This document shows positions 7,929 to 16,905 of a stretch of DNA of 64,000 nt, piece by piece. The notes below the pieces were generated by a model, which saw nothing but the letters and a program-made list of their open reading frames with translations, had not been told where the DNA came from and searched no databases. Numbering within the stretch: position 1 is the first letter of the stretch; each line of letters begins with the position of its first letter. Source of the stretch: an uncultured Streptococcus sp. (GTDB lineage Bacteria > Bacillota > Bacilli > Lactobacillales > Streptococcaceae); the NCBI GenBank assembly GCA_934215455.1, contig CAKPZX010000001.1:39484-103483 (forward strand). The letters are read 5' to 3'. Both the position numbers and the translations under genes were made by a program.

Positions 7929-9275
7929 TTATTTGATAAAAGTTGTCACGATCAAATTGAAATTTAAGATGGTTAAGACAATCGCAACGAGATAGCCTAA
8001 GAAAGTATTCCATTTCGCATTGACATGTCCTCCCATGATTTCCTTGTTGGAGGTGAAATAAACCAGAGGGAAGATGGAGAATGGAAGAGCCGCTGATAGG
8101 AAGACTTGAGAATAAACCAGAAGGTCATCAAGGACATGTTCCTGATCTCCAAATAAGATCGCAACGATGATGACAGGAAGAAGGGCAATGATCCGAGTCA
8201 TGAGACGAACGACCCATTGTGGCAGGCGGAATCTCAGGAAACCTTCCATAACGATTTGACCGGTTAGGGTCCCAGTAATGGTTGAATTTTGACCACTGGC
8301 TAACAAAGCGATGGCAAAGAGGGTGGACAAGAAGGGACTAGCGATAGCGCCGGCAATATGATTATCTTTGAGGGCATTATACATGCTAGAGAAAGCACCG
8401 ATCTTATCTCCGTGACCAAAGAAGAGGGCTGCTCCAAGAATCAAGAGGAGGGAGTTGACGACGAAGGCCAAACTCAATTCAATATTTGAATCCCAGGTCA
8501 TAAAGCGCACTGCCCGTTTGATATCTGCTGGATCTTTGTAGTCCACCTTTCGCGTTTGCGAAATGGAAGAGTGGAGATAGAGGTTGTGGGGCATTACGGT
8601 TGCACCGATGATTCCAAGCGCCAAGGTTAAGGCTTCATTTCCTTTTGGAAGTCCAATTCCTAGCACCTCTTTTTGAGGCAGGAAGCCAGCGAAGATTCCT
8701 CCGATATCTGGTTTCGATAGGAAAACCAGATAGCCAAAAATTGCAAGGATCGTGAGGATCAAGGTTGATACGATGGCCTCGATCTTTCGAAATCCTAGAT
8801 GCATGAGTCCTAGTAATAGGAAGACATCAAAGATAGTGATCAGGATGGAAAATAGCAGAGGCCAACCAAAGAGGAGGTGAAGGGCAATCCCTGATCCGAT
8901 GACTTCCGCTAAATCTGTCGCCATCAAGGCAAGCTCAATCACAATCCAAAGGGTATAGCGAATCCATTTTGGCAAATGATGGGCGGTTGTTTGGGCCAGG
9001 TCCTTACGATGGACAATCCCTAGTTTTCCAGCCATTTGTTGCAACTGCATGGCGATTAAAGACGAGAGGAGAACCACTGATAAGAGGAGGTAGCGGTATT
9101 GGGCCCCTCCGACGACACTAGTAATCCAGTTTCCCGGATCCATATAGCCGACAGCTACTAGACTTCCTGGCCCTGAAAAGAGCAGGAGGGTCTTCCAAAA
9201 AGGGATCCCTTTTGGCACGTCAATAGATTGGTTGATTTCTTGAAGTGATTTCCTTTCAAACTGTTGTAAACTCAC
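7929..9275 (-). CDS. mntH: Nramp-family divalent metal (manganese) transporter MntH
   Basis: A 448-residue membrane protein with about 11 helices. The Nramp signatures DPGN (46-49) and MPHN (228-231) are intact; these supply metal-coordinating residues. The family imports Mn2+ (and Fe2+) with protons. I use the GTG at 9275, preceded by AAGAAGG with a 6-nt gap, rather than the in-frame ATG at 9344. A strong extended -10 (TATAAT, 9316-9321) would place the transcript start downstream of that ATG. The divergent neighbour is an ABC exporter operon. MntR-type control is plausible but I could not identify a convincing operator. Confidence 0.93.
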   Translation of the reverse strand: MSLQQFERKSLQEINQSIDVPKGIPFWKTLLLFSGPGSLVAVGYMDPGNWITSVVGGAQYRYLLLSVVLLSSLIAMQLQQMAGKLGIVHRKDLAQTTAHHLPKWIRYTLWIVIELALMATDLAEVIGSGIALHLLFGWPLLFSILITIFDVFLLLGLMHLGFRKIEAIVSTLILTILAIFGYLVFLSKPDIGGIFAGFLPQKEVLGIGLPKGNEALTLALGIIGATVMPHNLYLHSSISQTRKVDYKDPADIKRAVRFMTWDSNIELSLAFVVNSLLLILGAALFFGHGDKIGAFSSMYNALKDNHIAGAIASPFLSTLFAIALLASGQNSTITGTLTGQIVMEGFLRFRLPQWVVRLMTRIIALLPVIIVAILFGDQEHVLDDLLVYSQVFLSAALPFSIFPLVYFTSNKEIMGGHVNAKWNTFLGYLVAIVLTILNFNLIVTTFIK

Positions 9276-9315
9276 AATGAGCCTTCTTTCTAAGAATAAA
9301 TCAAATTTGTCTCTA

Positions 9316-9324
9316 ATTATAGCA
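9316..9324 (-). promoter_or_regulatory. Extended -10 promoter of mntH
   Basis: Minus-strand TGCTATAAT. The -35 region is weak. The implied transcript start near 9309 supports the GTG start at 9275. Confidence 0.6.
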
Positions 9325-9384
9325 TAAAATTTATAATAGTTCATGATAATTTAGGATAACCTTGTTTTCTACTACCTCGATTTC

Positions 9385-9413
9385 TTTGTAATCTATCAGA
9401 AAAGGACTATAAT
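9385..9413 (+). promoter_or_regulatory. Promoter of the ABC exporter operon
   Basis: TTTGTA (9385-9390), a 17-bp spacer and TATAAT (9408-9413). The Shine-Dalgarno GGAGGAGAGG precedes the ATG at 9444. Confidence 0.65.
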
Positions 9414-9443
9414 ATAGATAGGAAGTAGGAGGGAGGAGAGGAA

Positions 9444-10145
9444 ATGGCCTACATCGAAATGCAGCACTGTTACAAGCGCTATACGAGTGGAGAGACAGAG
9501 ATTTTCGCTAACCGGGATGTTTCCTTTGAGATTGAAAAAGGCGAGTTGGTCATTATTTTGGGAGCATCAGGAGCTGGAAAATCAACGGTTCTCAATATCT
9601 TAGGGGGGATGGACACCAATGACGAGGGTCAGGTTCTGATTGATGGAGTGGATATTGCAAAACTCAATGCTTATCAACGGACGGATTATCGACGAGATGA
9701 TGTTGGTTTTGTCTTTCAATTTTATAATTTGGTCCCTAATTTGACAGCTAAGGAGAATGTTGAGTTGGCTTCAGAAATTGTTTCTGACGCTCTAGATCCG
9801 GAAGCTGTTTTGAAAGAAGTAGGACTTGGCAATCGTCTTGATAATTTTCCTGCCCAATTGTCAGGCGGAGAACAACAACGGGTGGCGATCGCTCGGGCAG
9901 TGGCGAAGAACCCTAAAATTCTCCTTTGTGATGAGCCAACGGGAGCCTTGGATTACCAGACGGGTAAGCAAGTATTGGGGATTTTACAGGATATGTCTCG
10001 AAAAAAGGGAGCGACGGTCATCATCGTAACCCATAATGGTGCCCTAGCTCCGATTGCAGACCGTGTGATTCGCATGCATGATGCCAAGGTCAAGTCGGTA
10101 GAAATCAATGAGCTTCCTCAAGATATTGCTACACTAGAGTATTAG
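9444..10145 (+). CDS. ABC transporter ATP-binding protein (MacB/LolD type)
   Basis: A 233-residue ATPase with Walker [10 protein letters not shown] (40-48), signature LSGGEQQR (139-146) and Walker B ILLCDEP (159-165). It belongs to the class that partners FtsX-fold permeases, which extrude peptides or lipids or relay mechanical signals rather than import solutes. The permease follows 13 nt downstream in the same direction, so the two form one exporter. The substrate cannot be read from sequence. There is no adjacent two-component system of the bacitracin-resistance type. Confidence 0.92.
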   Translation: MAYIEMQHCYKRYTSGETEIFANRDVSFEIEKGELVIILGASGAGKSTVLNILGGMDTNDEGQVLIDGVDIAKLNAYQRTDYRRDDVGFVFQFYNLVPNLTAKENVELASEIVSDALDPEAVLKEVGLGNRLDNFPAQLSGGEQQRVAIARAVAKNPKILLCDEPTGALDYQTGKQVLGILQDMSRKKGATVIIVTHNGALAPIADRVIRMHDAKVKSVEINELPQDIATLEY

Positions 10146-10158
10146 AAGAGGTGGTAGC

Positions 10159-12882
10159 ATGAAACGAAAAGTCTATTGGAAGGATCTATTTGCTTCTTTT
10201 ACACATTCAAAAGGACGTTTTCTCTCCATCTTAACCTTGATGTTGTTGGGAAGCTTGGCCTTGGTTGGCTTAAAGGTGACCACTCCAAATATGCACCGAA
10301 CGGCTAACCGGTTTATTCAGCAACAAAAGATGCTAGATCTTGCTGTCATGGGGGACTTGGGATTAGACCAAGCAGACCAAGAGGAGCTTTTAGGAGTCAA
10401 AGGGGCGTGTGTCGAATTTGGTTCACTGCTGGATTTGACAGTGAAAGGAACAGGAAAGGCAATTCGACTTTTTTCTGTCCCAAAAAGCCTTTCTTCCTTT
10501 CGTGTGTCCAAGGGGCGCCTACCCCAAAAAGAAGGGGAACTGGCTCTAGCGAGTTTTTGGGAGGATCGCTATCAGATAGGGGATACTCTCACACTTGAAG
10601 AAAAGGCTGGAACGCGCTCTAGTTTAAAGCGAAAGCAATTCATCATTGTTGGCTTTGTTCAATCCTCTGAGATGTGGTCTCAAAAGAATTTAGGCACTGC
10701 CATGAGTGGCAGTGGAAATCTGGATGCCTATGCTTTGGTTTCAAAAGAGATCTTTACGACTAAACTTCCCGCGATGGCGCGGATCCAGTTTGATGATCTG
10801 AAGTCTTTAGATTCTTTTTCGCAGGTCTACCAAAAAGGGCTCGAAGCTCATCAAGAAGAGTTAGAAAAACTTCTGAAAGACAATGGAAAGGCCCGCTATC
10901 AAAGACTCAAGCAGGAGGCGGATGGGCAGATTCAAAAAGGCCAGAAAGAACTCAGTCGTGCCAAGGAAACACTCCAGTCAGCCAAGAGTCAGATTGATCT
11001 GGCTCAAAAGCAATTAGACTTGCAGGAGGCCAAGTTCAAGAAATTAGCTTCCTTTCTGCCAGCTAAAGAGCAAGTAGCTAGTCAAGAAAAGCTCCATCAA
11101 GCCAAAGAACAAGTGGATCAGAAAAAGAAAGACTGGATTAAAGGTGAATCGGAGCTCACGAAAAAAGAGGAGGAGCTGAAAAAAGCCCAAAGCGAGCGAG
11201 ATCAGCTGGAAATTCCAACTTATCATGTCTATGACCGCAAGACCATGCCAGGTGGACAAGGGTACCTGATGTATAGCAATGCCAGTAGCAGTATCTCCGC
11301 TGTCGGAAATATTTTTCCGGTTGTTCTTTATCTGGTATCCGCCATGGTGACCTTTACCACGATGACCCGCTTTGTTGATGAAGAGCGAACCAATGCAGGT
11401 ATTTTTAAGGCACTGGGCTATCGTACCAGGGACATTATTCTCAAATTTGTCCTCTATGGATTCTTTGCAGGGACGATCGGTACCCTTCTAGGAACCTTGC
11501 TGGGCCATTATTTCCTATCGGGAATCATTTCCAACATTATTACGCAAGGGATGGTGATTGGAGAGAGCAGAGAGTATTTTTATGGAGATATGACTCTGAT
11601 TGCGCTCGGACTGTCTTTCGTTGCGAGTGTGCTTCCGGCTTACTGGGTTTCGCGTAAGGAATTAAAAGAAGAAGCCAATCTTTTATTACTTCCCAAACCA
11701 CCGGTATCTGGTTCGAAGATTTTCCTGGAGCGTCTCCAGTTTATTTGGAAGCGTCTGAGTTTCACCCACAAGGTCACTGCTCGTAATCTCTTTCGTTACA
11801 AACAACGGATGCTGATGACCATATTTGGAGTGGCAGGTTCTGTTGCTCTTCTCTTCGCAGGGCTAGGGATTCAATCTTCTGTAGGAGGGGTTCCCAAACG
11901 CCAATTTCAAGAGATCCTATCCTATGAGTTGATTGTAGCCAAAAAAACGAATGCATCAAGCCAAGAAAGCAAGGAACTAACCAATCGTCTGGAAAAATCA
12001 GATATCAAAGATTATCGACCGATCTATAGTAAGGTCATCGAAGCATCTTTAAAGGGTGGACGCGACAAGCAGACCATTACGATGATGGTAACGGATCGTA
12101 CAGATTTTTCTCCCTTTGTAAGCTTGCGTTCTCTCAAGCAGGAAGAGTCCTTGTCTCTAAAGAAAGGGGTTATCATCAGTAGTAAGCTAGCACAACTAGC
12201 CCAGGTTACAGTCGGTGATCGACTGACCTTAGATGGCCAAACTTTTAAGGTGGCAGGAATCACTGAAAATTATGTCGGCCATTTTGTCTATATGGATCAG
12301 GCAAGTTACCAAAAAATCTACGGAAAGCGGACTTCAGAAAACAGCTATCTGGTGCAGTTGAAAAATCCTTCTACACGACAAGTGCAAGCTGTTAGTCGGG
12401 ACATGATGGCTCTTGCAGCTGTGAAGGCAGTCAGCCAAAATGCTTCGATGATTTCCCTCTTTAACTCAGTTGCCAAATCCTTGGACACCACCATGATGAT
12501 TCTAGTAGTCGTATCGGTTTTGTTAGCTATCGTGATCTTGTATAATTTAACCAATATCAATGTGGCAGAACGGATCCGTGAATTATCGACCATCAAGGTC
12601 TTGGGATTCCATAATAAGGAAGTGATGCTCTATATTTACCGCGAAACCATCTTATTGTCTATCATAGGGATCCTCATGGGGTTAGTGGGGGGCTATTATC
12701 TTCATCAATTCCTCATTGCTATGATTGCACCAGATGCCATTCTCTTTTACCCCAAAGTAGGACTTGGTGTTTTCCTCTTCCCTGTAGGAGGAATGGTCCT
12801 TCTTTTGGTCCTGTTAGGAATGTATGTTGACCATTATCTCCGAAAAGTAGATATGCTCGAAGCCCTCAAATCAGTAGACTAA
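10159..12882 (+). CDS. FtsX-family ABC transporter permease with a long extracellular coiled coil
   Basis: A 907-residue permease. An N-terminal membrane helix (about 20-40) is followed by a large external region. Its later part (about 225-355) is dense in Lys/Glu/Gln heptads and reads as a coiled-coil hairpin. Then come three helices of a first FtsX core (about 385-500), a second helix (about 550-570), a second external domain (about 580-770) and a final three-helix FtsX core (about 775-900). This is the two-module type of permease typical of Gram-positive exporters of unknown cargo. It follows the ATPase gene at 13 nt with a GAGGTGG ribosome binding site. Confidence 0.9.
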   Translation: MKRKVYWKDLFASFTHSKGRFLSILTLMLLGSLALVGLKVTTPNMHRTANRFIQQQKMLDLAVMGDLGLDQADQEELLGVKGACVEFGSLLDLTVKGTGKAIRLFSVPKSLSSFRVSKGRLPQKEGELALASFWEDRYQIGDTLTLEEKAGTRSSLKRKQFIIVGFVQSSEMWSQKNLGTAMSGSGNLDAYALVSKEIFTTKLPAMARIQFDDLKSLDSFSQVYQKGLEAHQEELEKLLKDNGKARYQRLKQEADGQIQKGQKELSRAKETLQSAKSQIDLAQKQLDLQEAKFKKLASFLPAKEQVASQEKLHQAKEQVDQKKKDWIKGESELTKKEEELKKAQSERDQLEIPTYHVYDRKTMPGGQGYLMYSNASSSISAVGNIFPVVLYLVSAMVTFTTMTRFVDEERTNAGIFKALGYRTRDIILKFVLYGFFAGTIGTLLGTLLGHYFLSGIISNIITQGMVIGESREYFYGDMTLIALGLSFVASVLPAYWVSRKELKEEANLLLLPKPPVSGSKIFLERLQFIWKRLSFTHKVTARNLFRYKQRMLMTIFGVAGSVALLFAGLGIQSSVGGVPKRQFQEILSYELIVAKKTNASSQESKELTNRLEKSDIKDYRPIYSKVIEASLKGGRDKQTITMMVTDRTDFSPFVSLRSLKQEESLSLKKGVIISSKLAQLAQVTVGDRLTLDGQTFKVAGITENYVGHFVYMDQASYQKIYGKRTSENSYLVQLKNPSTRQVQAVSRDMMALAAVKAVSQNASMISLFNSVAKSLDTTMMILVVVSVLLAIVILYNLTNINVAERIRELSTIKVLGFHNKEVMLYIYRETILLSIIGILMGLVGGYYLHQFLIAMIAPDAILFYPKVGLGVFLFPVGGMVLLLVLLGMYVDHYLRKVDMLEALKSVD

Positions 12883-12961
12883 GATACAAAGCCTGTAGCT
12901 GATAGCGACAAAATGAGCCCTCTAGTATTATTTGTCATTTTGAGTAGCATGGAATGTTCAT

Positions 12962-12992
12962 AAAACTTTCACCTTAGGGTGGAAGTTTTTCT
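12962..12992 (+). terminator. Terminator of the ABC exporter operon
   Basis: An AACTTTCACC / GGTGGAAGTT stem is followed by TTTTTC. It lies about 80 nt after the permease stop; I see nothing else in that gap. Confidence 0.75.
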
Positions 12993-12998
12993 TCTCTT

Positions 12999-13007
12999 TG
13001 TTATAAT
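12999..13007 (+). promoter_or_regulatory. Extended -10 promoter of the phosphoesterase gene
   Basis: TGTTATAAT immediately after the preceding terminator. The ATG is 18 nt further on, behind GAAGGAGA. Confidence 0.6.
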
Positions 13008-13025
13008 GGAGAGAAGGAGAAGATC

Positions 13026-13868
13026 ATGACGAAAATTGCTTTACTTTCAGATATTCATGGAAATACGACAGCTTTGGAAGCAGTCCTAGAGGATAGTCGA
13101 AAAGCCAAGGTGGATGAATATTGGCTCTTGGGTGATAGTTTGATGCCTGGAACAGGCAGACGCGCTCTTTTAGAGCTGTTAGAGGAGTTACCTATTACAG
13201 TAAAAGTCCTTGGGAACTGGGAAGATAGTCTTTGGAGGGCTATGAGGGGGATGTTGGATGAGACTAGACCGAGTCATCGCTACCTTATGCGCCAGTGCCA
13301 ATATATTCTTGAAGAAATCACTCCTCAGGAAATCGAAGCCATGCAGGAAATGCCCATGCAGGTCCATAGAGAAATCGCCGGTTTAAAGATCGGTATTACC
13401 CACCACTTACCCGATAAGAATTGGGGTCGGGAATTGATCCACATTGGTGAGCAGAAGGATTTTGATCGCTTGGTGACAAACCCGGCTTGTGATATTGCAG
13501 TCTACGGACACATTCACCAGCAGTTTTTCCGCTACGGGACGGGCGGTGAGTTGATTATTAATCCAGGGTCGATTGGTCAACCTTTCTTTTTGGAAAAGAA
13601 TCTTCGCAAGGACCTTCGGGCCATGTATGCCATTCTCGAATTTGATCAAATGGGGCTAAAAGATGTCGATTTTAGACGGGTGGATTATGATGTGCAAAAA
13701 GAACTCCAACTTGCTAAAGACCTCCATCTTCCTTATTACCAAGTGTATTATGAAAGTTTGGTCAATGGCATTCATCATACCCACAATCATGAGCTTCTTC
13801 ATGAGATTGAGCAGAGGGAAGGTCATGATCGAGAAATCGATGCTTGGTTGGAGGACTTTTTTCAATAG
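13026..13868 (+). CDS. Metallophosphoesterase (YfcE/calcineurin-like family)
   Basis: A 280-residue protein with the metal-binding motifs of the family: SDIHGN (8-13), GDSL, GNWED (a variant of the GNHD motif), a central HH pair (ITHHLPD), and GHIHQQFF near residue 162. These coordinate two metal ions for phosphodiester or phosphomonoester hydrolysis. The N-terminal two-thirds is the catalytic domain. The C-terminal part (about 215-280) is a helical, histidine-rich extension. The physiological substrate is unknown. A promoter sits just upstream, and the next gene has its own consensus promoter within 10 nt of the stop. Confidence 0.88.
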   Translation: MTKIALLSDIHGNTTALEAVLEDSRKAKVDEYWLLGDSLMPGTGRRALLELLEELPITVKVLGNWEDSLWRAMRGMLDETRPSHRYLMRQCQYILEEITPQEIEAMQEMPMQVHREIAGLKIGITHHLPDKNWGRELIHIGEQKDFDRLVTNPACDIAVYGHIHQQFFRYGTGGELIINPGSIGQPFFLEKNLRKDLRAMYAILEFDQMGLKDVDFRRVDYDVQKELQLAKDLHLPYYQVYYESLVNGIHHTHNHELLHEIEQREGHDREIDAWLEDFFQ

Positions 13869-13876
13869 TGTAACTA

Positions 13877-13904
13877 TTGACATTACAACAAAAACTAGTA
13901 TAAT
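13877..13904 (+). promoter_or_regulatory. Consensus promoter of the Rrf2-family regulator
   Basis: Perfect TTGACA (13877-13882) and perfect TATAAT (13899-13904) with a 16-bp spacer. The leader to the ATG at 13980 is about 70 nt. Confidence 0.8.
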
Positions 13905-13979
13905 AAGGGTAGTAAGAGTCATCTGTTGACAATCGTCCAATAGATGCCACTTTCAGAACAGGCAGAAAGGAGTAAAGAC

Positions 13980-14429
13980 ATGCAAATTTCGAGTCGCTTT
14001 ACAATCGGGACACATGTCTTGATCATGATCGCTCTACAAGGGGAAAAAACCAAAGTAACCAGTGATTTTTTGGCAGGAAGTGTTGGTGTCAATCCTGTTA
14101 TTATTCGAAAGACCTTGTCTCAGTTAAAGAAAGCGGGATTGATCCATGTAGCGCGTGGGACAGGAGGAGCGGAACTCGCTAAAGCAGCTGATGAGATCAG
14201 TCTGCTGGATATCTATCAAGCGGTCGAATGCTTAGGTTCGACAGGTCAATTATTTGGTTTTCATGAAAAACCTAATCCAAATTGCCCAATAGGTCACAAT
14301 ATCCACCATGTCTTAGATGGAAAGCTCGAAGACATTCAGACTGCTATGGAAAAAGAGATGGCTCAAACCAGCCTAAAAGAAGTCGTAGAAGACGCGCAGA
14401 AAAGAATGGACCTCGAATCGGTTTCATAA
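13980..14429 (+). CDS. Rrf2-family transcriptional regulator
   Basis: A 149-residue winged-helix protein beginning MQISSRFTIGTHVLIMIAL, typical of the Rrf2 family. It contains two cysteines only (C84 and C102), not the three-Cys cluster of IscR or NsrR, so an iron-sulphur cofactor is unlikely. It is closer to YwnA-like Firmicute members, some of which sense thiol or redox stress. I chose ATG 13980 because AAGGAG lies just upstream; an in-frame start at 13944 would add 12 residues outside the conserved family N-terminus. It has its own strong promoter and terminator, so its target may lie elsewhere or be itself. Confidence 0.88.
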   Translation: MQISSRFTIGTHVLIMIALQGEKTKVTSDFLAGSVGVNPVIIRKTLSQLKKAGLIHVARGTGGAELAKAADEISLLDIYQAVECLGSTGQLFGFHEKPNPNCPIGHNIHHVLDGKLEDIQTAMEKEMAQTSLKEVVEDAQKRMDLESVS

Positions 14430-14435
14430 GAAAAA

Positions 14436-14466
14436 CGGAAGAAGTGAAAACTTCTTCCATTTTTTA
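14436..14466 (+). terminator. Terminator after the Rrf2 regulator
   Basis: GGAAGAAGT, loop GAAA and ACTTCTTCC, then ATTTTTTA. It may also serve pepQ on the other strand. Confidence 0.85.
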
Positions 14467-14516
14467 TATTTATTGACGAAACATTCTGTATGGTGCGACT
14501 TGGACCTACAAAAGGC

Positions 14517-15599
14517 TTAATCAAAGTAAAGCAAGTCTTTGCTGGTTTCTGTGAAGAGTCCAAAGCCGTCTTTTGTGACATAGCCGCAGTCTTCGATACG
14601 GACTCCGACTTTACCTGGGATATAGATCCCTGGTTCGACTGAGAAGCACATGCCTTCTTCAAGTACCATGTCATTTCCTTCCATAATAGAAGGGAATTCA
14701 TGCACATCCATACCGATCCCGTGTCCGAGGCGGTGGTTGAAGTATTCACCATAGCCAGCTTTTTCGATGACGCTTCGTGCAGCACGGTCGACATCATGTG
14801 CTGTTACACCAGGTTTGATCATATCGATGGCTGCTTGTTGAGCTTCTAACGTCAAGTGGTAGATTTCTTTTTTGAAATCATCTGGTTTTCCAACTGCAAC
14901 TGTACGAGTCATATCTGACGCATAACCATTGACCATACAGCCAAGGTCAAAGAGCAAGAGAGCATCGTTTTCGACTTTGTTGCTTCCAGGAATTCCGTGT
15001 GGGTTAGCTGCATTATTTCCAGTCAAGACCATGGTTTCAAAGCTCATTTCATAACCCAAGCGTTTGATACCAAAGTCGATTTCTGCTACGATATCAGTTT
15101 CTGTTTTATCCAGTGAGATGGCATCAAATCCCATATTGACAGCCTTATCTGCATATTGACCAGCTACCAACATTTTTTGGATCTCATCAGCAGATTTGAT
15201 CAAGCGCATGCGGTTAATTCGTGGTGTTAAGTTAGTAAATTCCGCTTTTTCAAAGACAGTGCGCAAACCATTGTATTTGGTGAGAATCAAGTTATCATAT
15301 TCAAGTGCAACGGTTTTGGCATCTGGTTTTGCGATAGCCCCTTTAATCTTTTCCCAAGGGTTTTCAGAATCCACATAGCCAACCACTTGGAAGTCGACAA
15401 CTGCAGTCGCCCGTTCCACTTCAAGTGCAGGAACGAAAAGAAGTGGTTCGTGGTCTGTATAAACGAACAAGAAGAGTTGGCGTTCGTGGGGATCACTGTA
15501 AAATCCAGTCAGGTAATTGATCGTGACAGGATCAGATACAACAGCGACGTCTGTTTTTTCAGTTTCAAGAAAATCGACGATTTGATCTAATTTAGACAT
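14517..15599 (-). CDS. pepQ: Xaa-Pro dipeptidase PepQ (M24 family)
   Basis: A 360-residue cytoplasmic metallopeptidase. The N-terminal creatinase-like domain is followed by the pita-bread M24 domain. Metal-ligand segments are visible: LFDLGCMVNGYASDMTR (two Asp), HRLGHGIGMDVHE (His), FSVEPGIYIPG (Glu) and VGVRIEDCG (Glu). It cleaves dipeptides with a C-terminal proline, which general peptidases cannot do, completing casein or host-peptide use. It is divergent from ccpA, an arrangement conserved in lactic acid bacteria and streptococci, and the shared 160-bp intergenic region contains a cre-like site. Confidence 0.95.
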   Translation of the reverse strand: MSKLDQIVDFLETEKTDVAVVSDPVTINYLTGFYSDPHERQLFLFVYTDHEPLLFVPALEVERATAVVDFQVVGYVDSENPWEKIKGAIAKPDAKTVALEYDNLILTKYNGLRTVFEKAEFTNLTPRINRMRLIKSADEIQKMLVAGQYADKAVNMGFDAISLDKTETDIVAEIDFGIKRLGYEMSFETMVLTGNNAANPHGIPGSNKVENDALLLFDLGCMVNGYASDMTRTVAVGKPDDFKKEIYHLTLEAQQAAIDMIKPGVTAHDVDRAARSVIEKAGYGEYFNHRLGHGIGMDVHEFPSIMEGNDMVLEEGMCFSVEPGIYIPGKVGVRIEDCGYVTKDGFGLFTETSKDLLYFD

Positions 15600-15679
15600 A
15601 ATGCTACCTTCTTTCTATGGATCTATTTTGTCAAATTTTCCCCAAAAAAGCAAGAGTTTACAAAATTTTACCAAAATAC

Positions 15680-15708
15680 TTGAAAGTGTTTACAATCCAT
15701 GATAAAAT
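15680..15708 (+). promoter_or_regulatory. Promoter of ccpA with overlapping cre-like site
   Basis: TTGAAA (15680-15685), 17 bp and TAAAAT (15703-15708). TGAAAGTGTTTACA (15681-15694) matches the cre consensus with one mismatch and covers the -35 and spacer, suggesting CcpA autoregulation and possible co-control of pepQ. A further inverted repeat TGAAAA-N5-TTTTCA lies at 15725-15741, between promoter and start. Confidence 0.65.
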
Positions 15709-15759
15709 AGGATTAATTAGAGAGTGAAAACGAAATTTTCAATAATGAAAGGAAATCTT

Positions 15760-16764
15760 ATGAATACAGACGATACAGTAACGATTTATGATGTCGCCCG
15801 TGAAGCAGGGGTTTCAATGGCAACCGTTAGTCGTGTAGTGAATGGAAATAAGAACGTTAAAGAGAATACACGAAAAAAAGTTTTGGAAGTGATCGAACGC
15901 TTGGATTACCGTCCAAATGCTGTTGCGCGTGGTCTTGCTAGCAAGAAAACCACAACAGTCGGTGTTGTGATTCCAAACATTACGAACAGCTATTTCTCTA
16001 CATTGGCTAAGGGGATCGATGACATTGCTGAAATGTACAAGTACAATATTGTTCTTGCAAATAGCGATGAAGACGATGACAAAGAAGTTTCAGTGGTAAA
16101 CAACCTCTTTTCAAAACAAGTGGATGGGATCATTTTCATGGGCTATCACTTGACTGAAAAGATTCGCTCAGAATTTTCACGCTCTCGGACCCCAGTCGTC
16201 CTTGCTGGGACAGTGGATGTTGAACACCAATTGCCAAGTGTCAATATCGACTACAAGCAAGCGACTGTGGATGCTGTTGCACAATTGGCAAAACACAACA
16301 AGAAAATTGCTTTTGTAAGTGGCCCATTGGTGGATGATATCAATGGAAAAATCCGTTTGGCGGGCTATAAAGAAGCTTTGAAAGCGAAAAAATTGAGCTA
16401 CAGCGAAGGACTTGTATTTGAATCCAAGTACCGTTATGATGAAGGTTACAACTTGGCAGAACGCATCATTGCGTCTAAAGCAACAGCTGCTTTTGTGACA
16501 GGGGATGAATTGGCTGCAGGTCTCTTGAACGGCTTGTCTGATCACGGTATCAAAGTACCAGAAGACTTTGAAATCATTACTAGTGATGATTCACAAGTAA
16601 CTCGTTACACGCGTCCAAATCTATCAACGATTGGCCAACCCTTGTATGACCTTGGTGCGATCAGTATGCGCATGTTGACCAAGATCATGCACAAGGAAGA
16701 GTTGGAAGAACGCGAAGTACTGTTGTCTCATACGATCAACCAACGTGGAACGACTAAAAAATAA
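15760..16764 (+). CDS. ccpA: Catabolite control protein A
   Basis: A 334-residue LacI-family regulator. The N-terminal helix-turn-helix (about 6-30: IYDVAREAGVSMATVSRVVNG) and hinge (YRPNAVARGLASKKT) precede a periplasmic-binding-protein-like core. CcpA with Ser46-phosphorylated HPr binds cre sites to repress or activate carbon genes; hprK, which makes that phospho-HPr, lies at 42413. I use ATG 15760, which follows AAAGGAAA and gives the conserved N-terminus MNTDDTVTIYDV; an upstream in-frame ATG at 15724 is less likely. Confidence 0.97.
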   Translation: MNTDDTVTIYDVAREAGVSMATVSRVVNGNKNVKENTRKKVLEVIERLDYRPNAVARGLASKKTTTVGVVIPNITNSYFSTLAKGIDDIAEMYKYNIVLANSDEDDDKEVSVVNNLFSKQVDGIIFMGYHLTEKIRSEFSRSRTPVVLAGTVDVEHQLPSVNIDYKQATVDAVAQLAKHNKKIAFVSGPLVDDINGKIRLAGYKEALKAKKLSYSEGLVFESKYRYDEGYNLAERIIASKATAAFVTGDELAAGLLNGLSDHGIKVPEDFEIITSDDSQVTRYTRPNLSTIGQPLYDLGAISMRMLTKIMHKEELEEREVLLSHTINQRGTTKK

Positions 16765-16767
16765 GGA

Positions 16768-16849
16768 TTAGTAGACTAGAGTCTCGACTTGGGAAGACGT
16801 GTCTACTAGTCTGAGAGGCTAGAACAGAACTGTTCTAGCCTCTTTTTTA
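16768..16849 (+). terminator. Hairpin pair and terminator after ccpA
   Basis: A first stem (TAGTAGAC...GTCTACTA, 16768-16809) is followed by a strong terminator: AGAGGCTAGAACAG and TGTTCTAGCCTCT flank a short loop at 16814-16842, then TTTTTTA. Confidence 0.85.
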
Positions 16850-16869
16850 TACTGCAAACAGGTAGAGAC

Positions 16870-16898
16870 TTGCTGGGCACTCTTTATTTCGGTATAAT
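16870..16898 (+). promoter_or_regulatory. Promoter of the glycosyltransferase pair, abutting the start codon
   Basis: TTGCTG (16870-16875), 17 bp and TATAAT (16893-16898). Only 7 nt separate the -10 from the ATG at 16906, so the transcript probably starts at or next to the start codon. Confidence 0.7.
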
Positions 16899-16905
16899 AG
16901 AAGGT

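Noticed and set aside
12962-12992. AACTTTCACCTTAGGG resembles the 5' end of the structured element, hinting at a third copy
   Set aside because: It is a self-contained terminator hairpin and none of the other element blocks follow.
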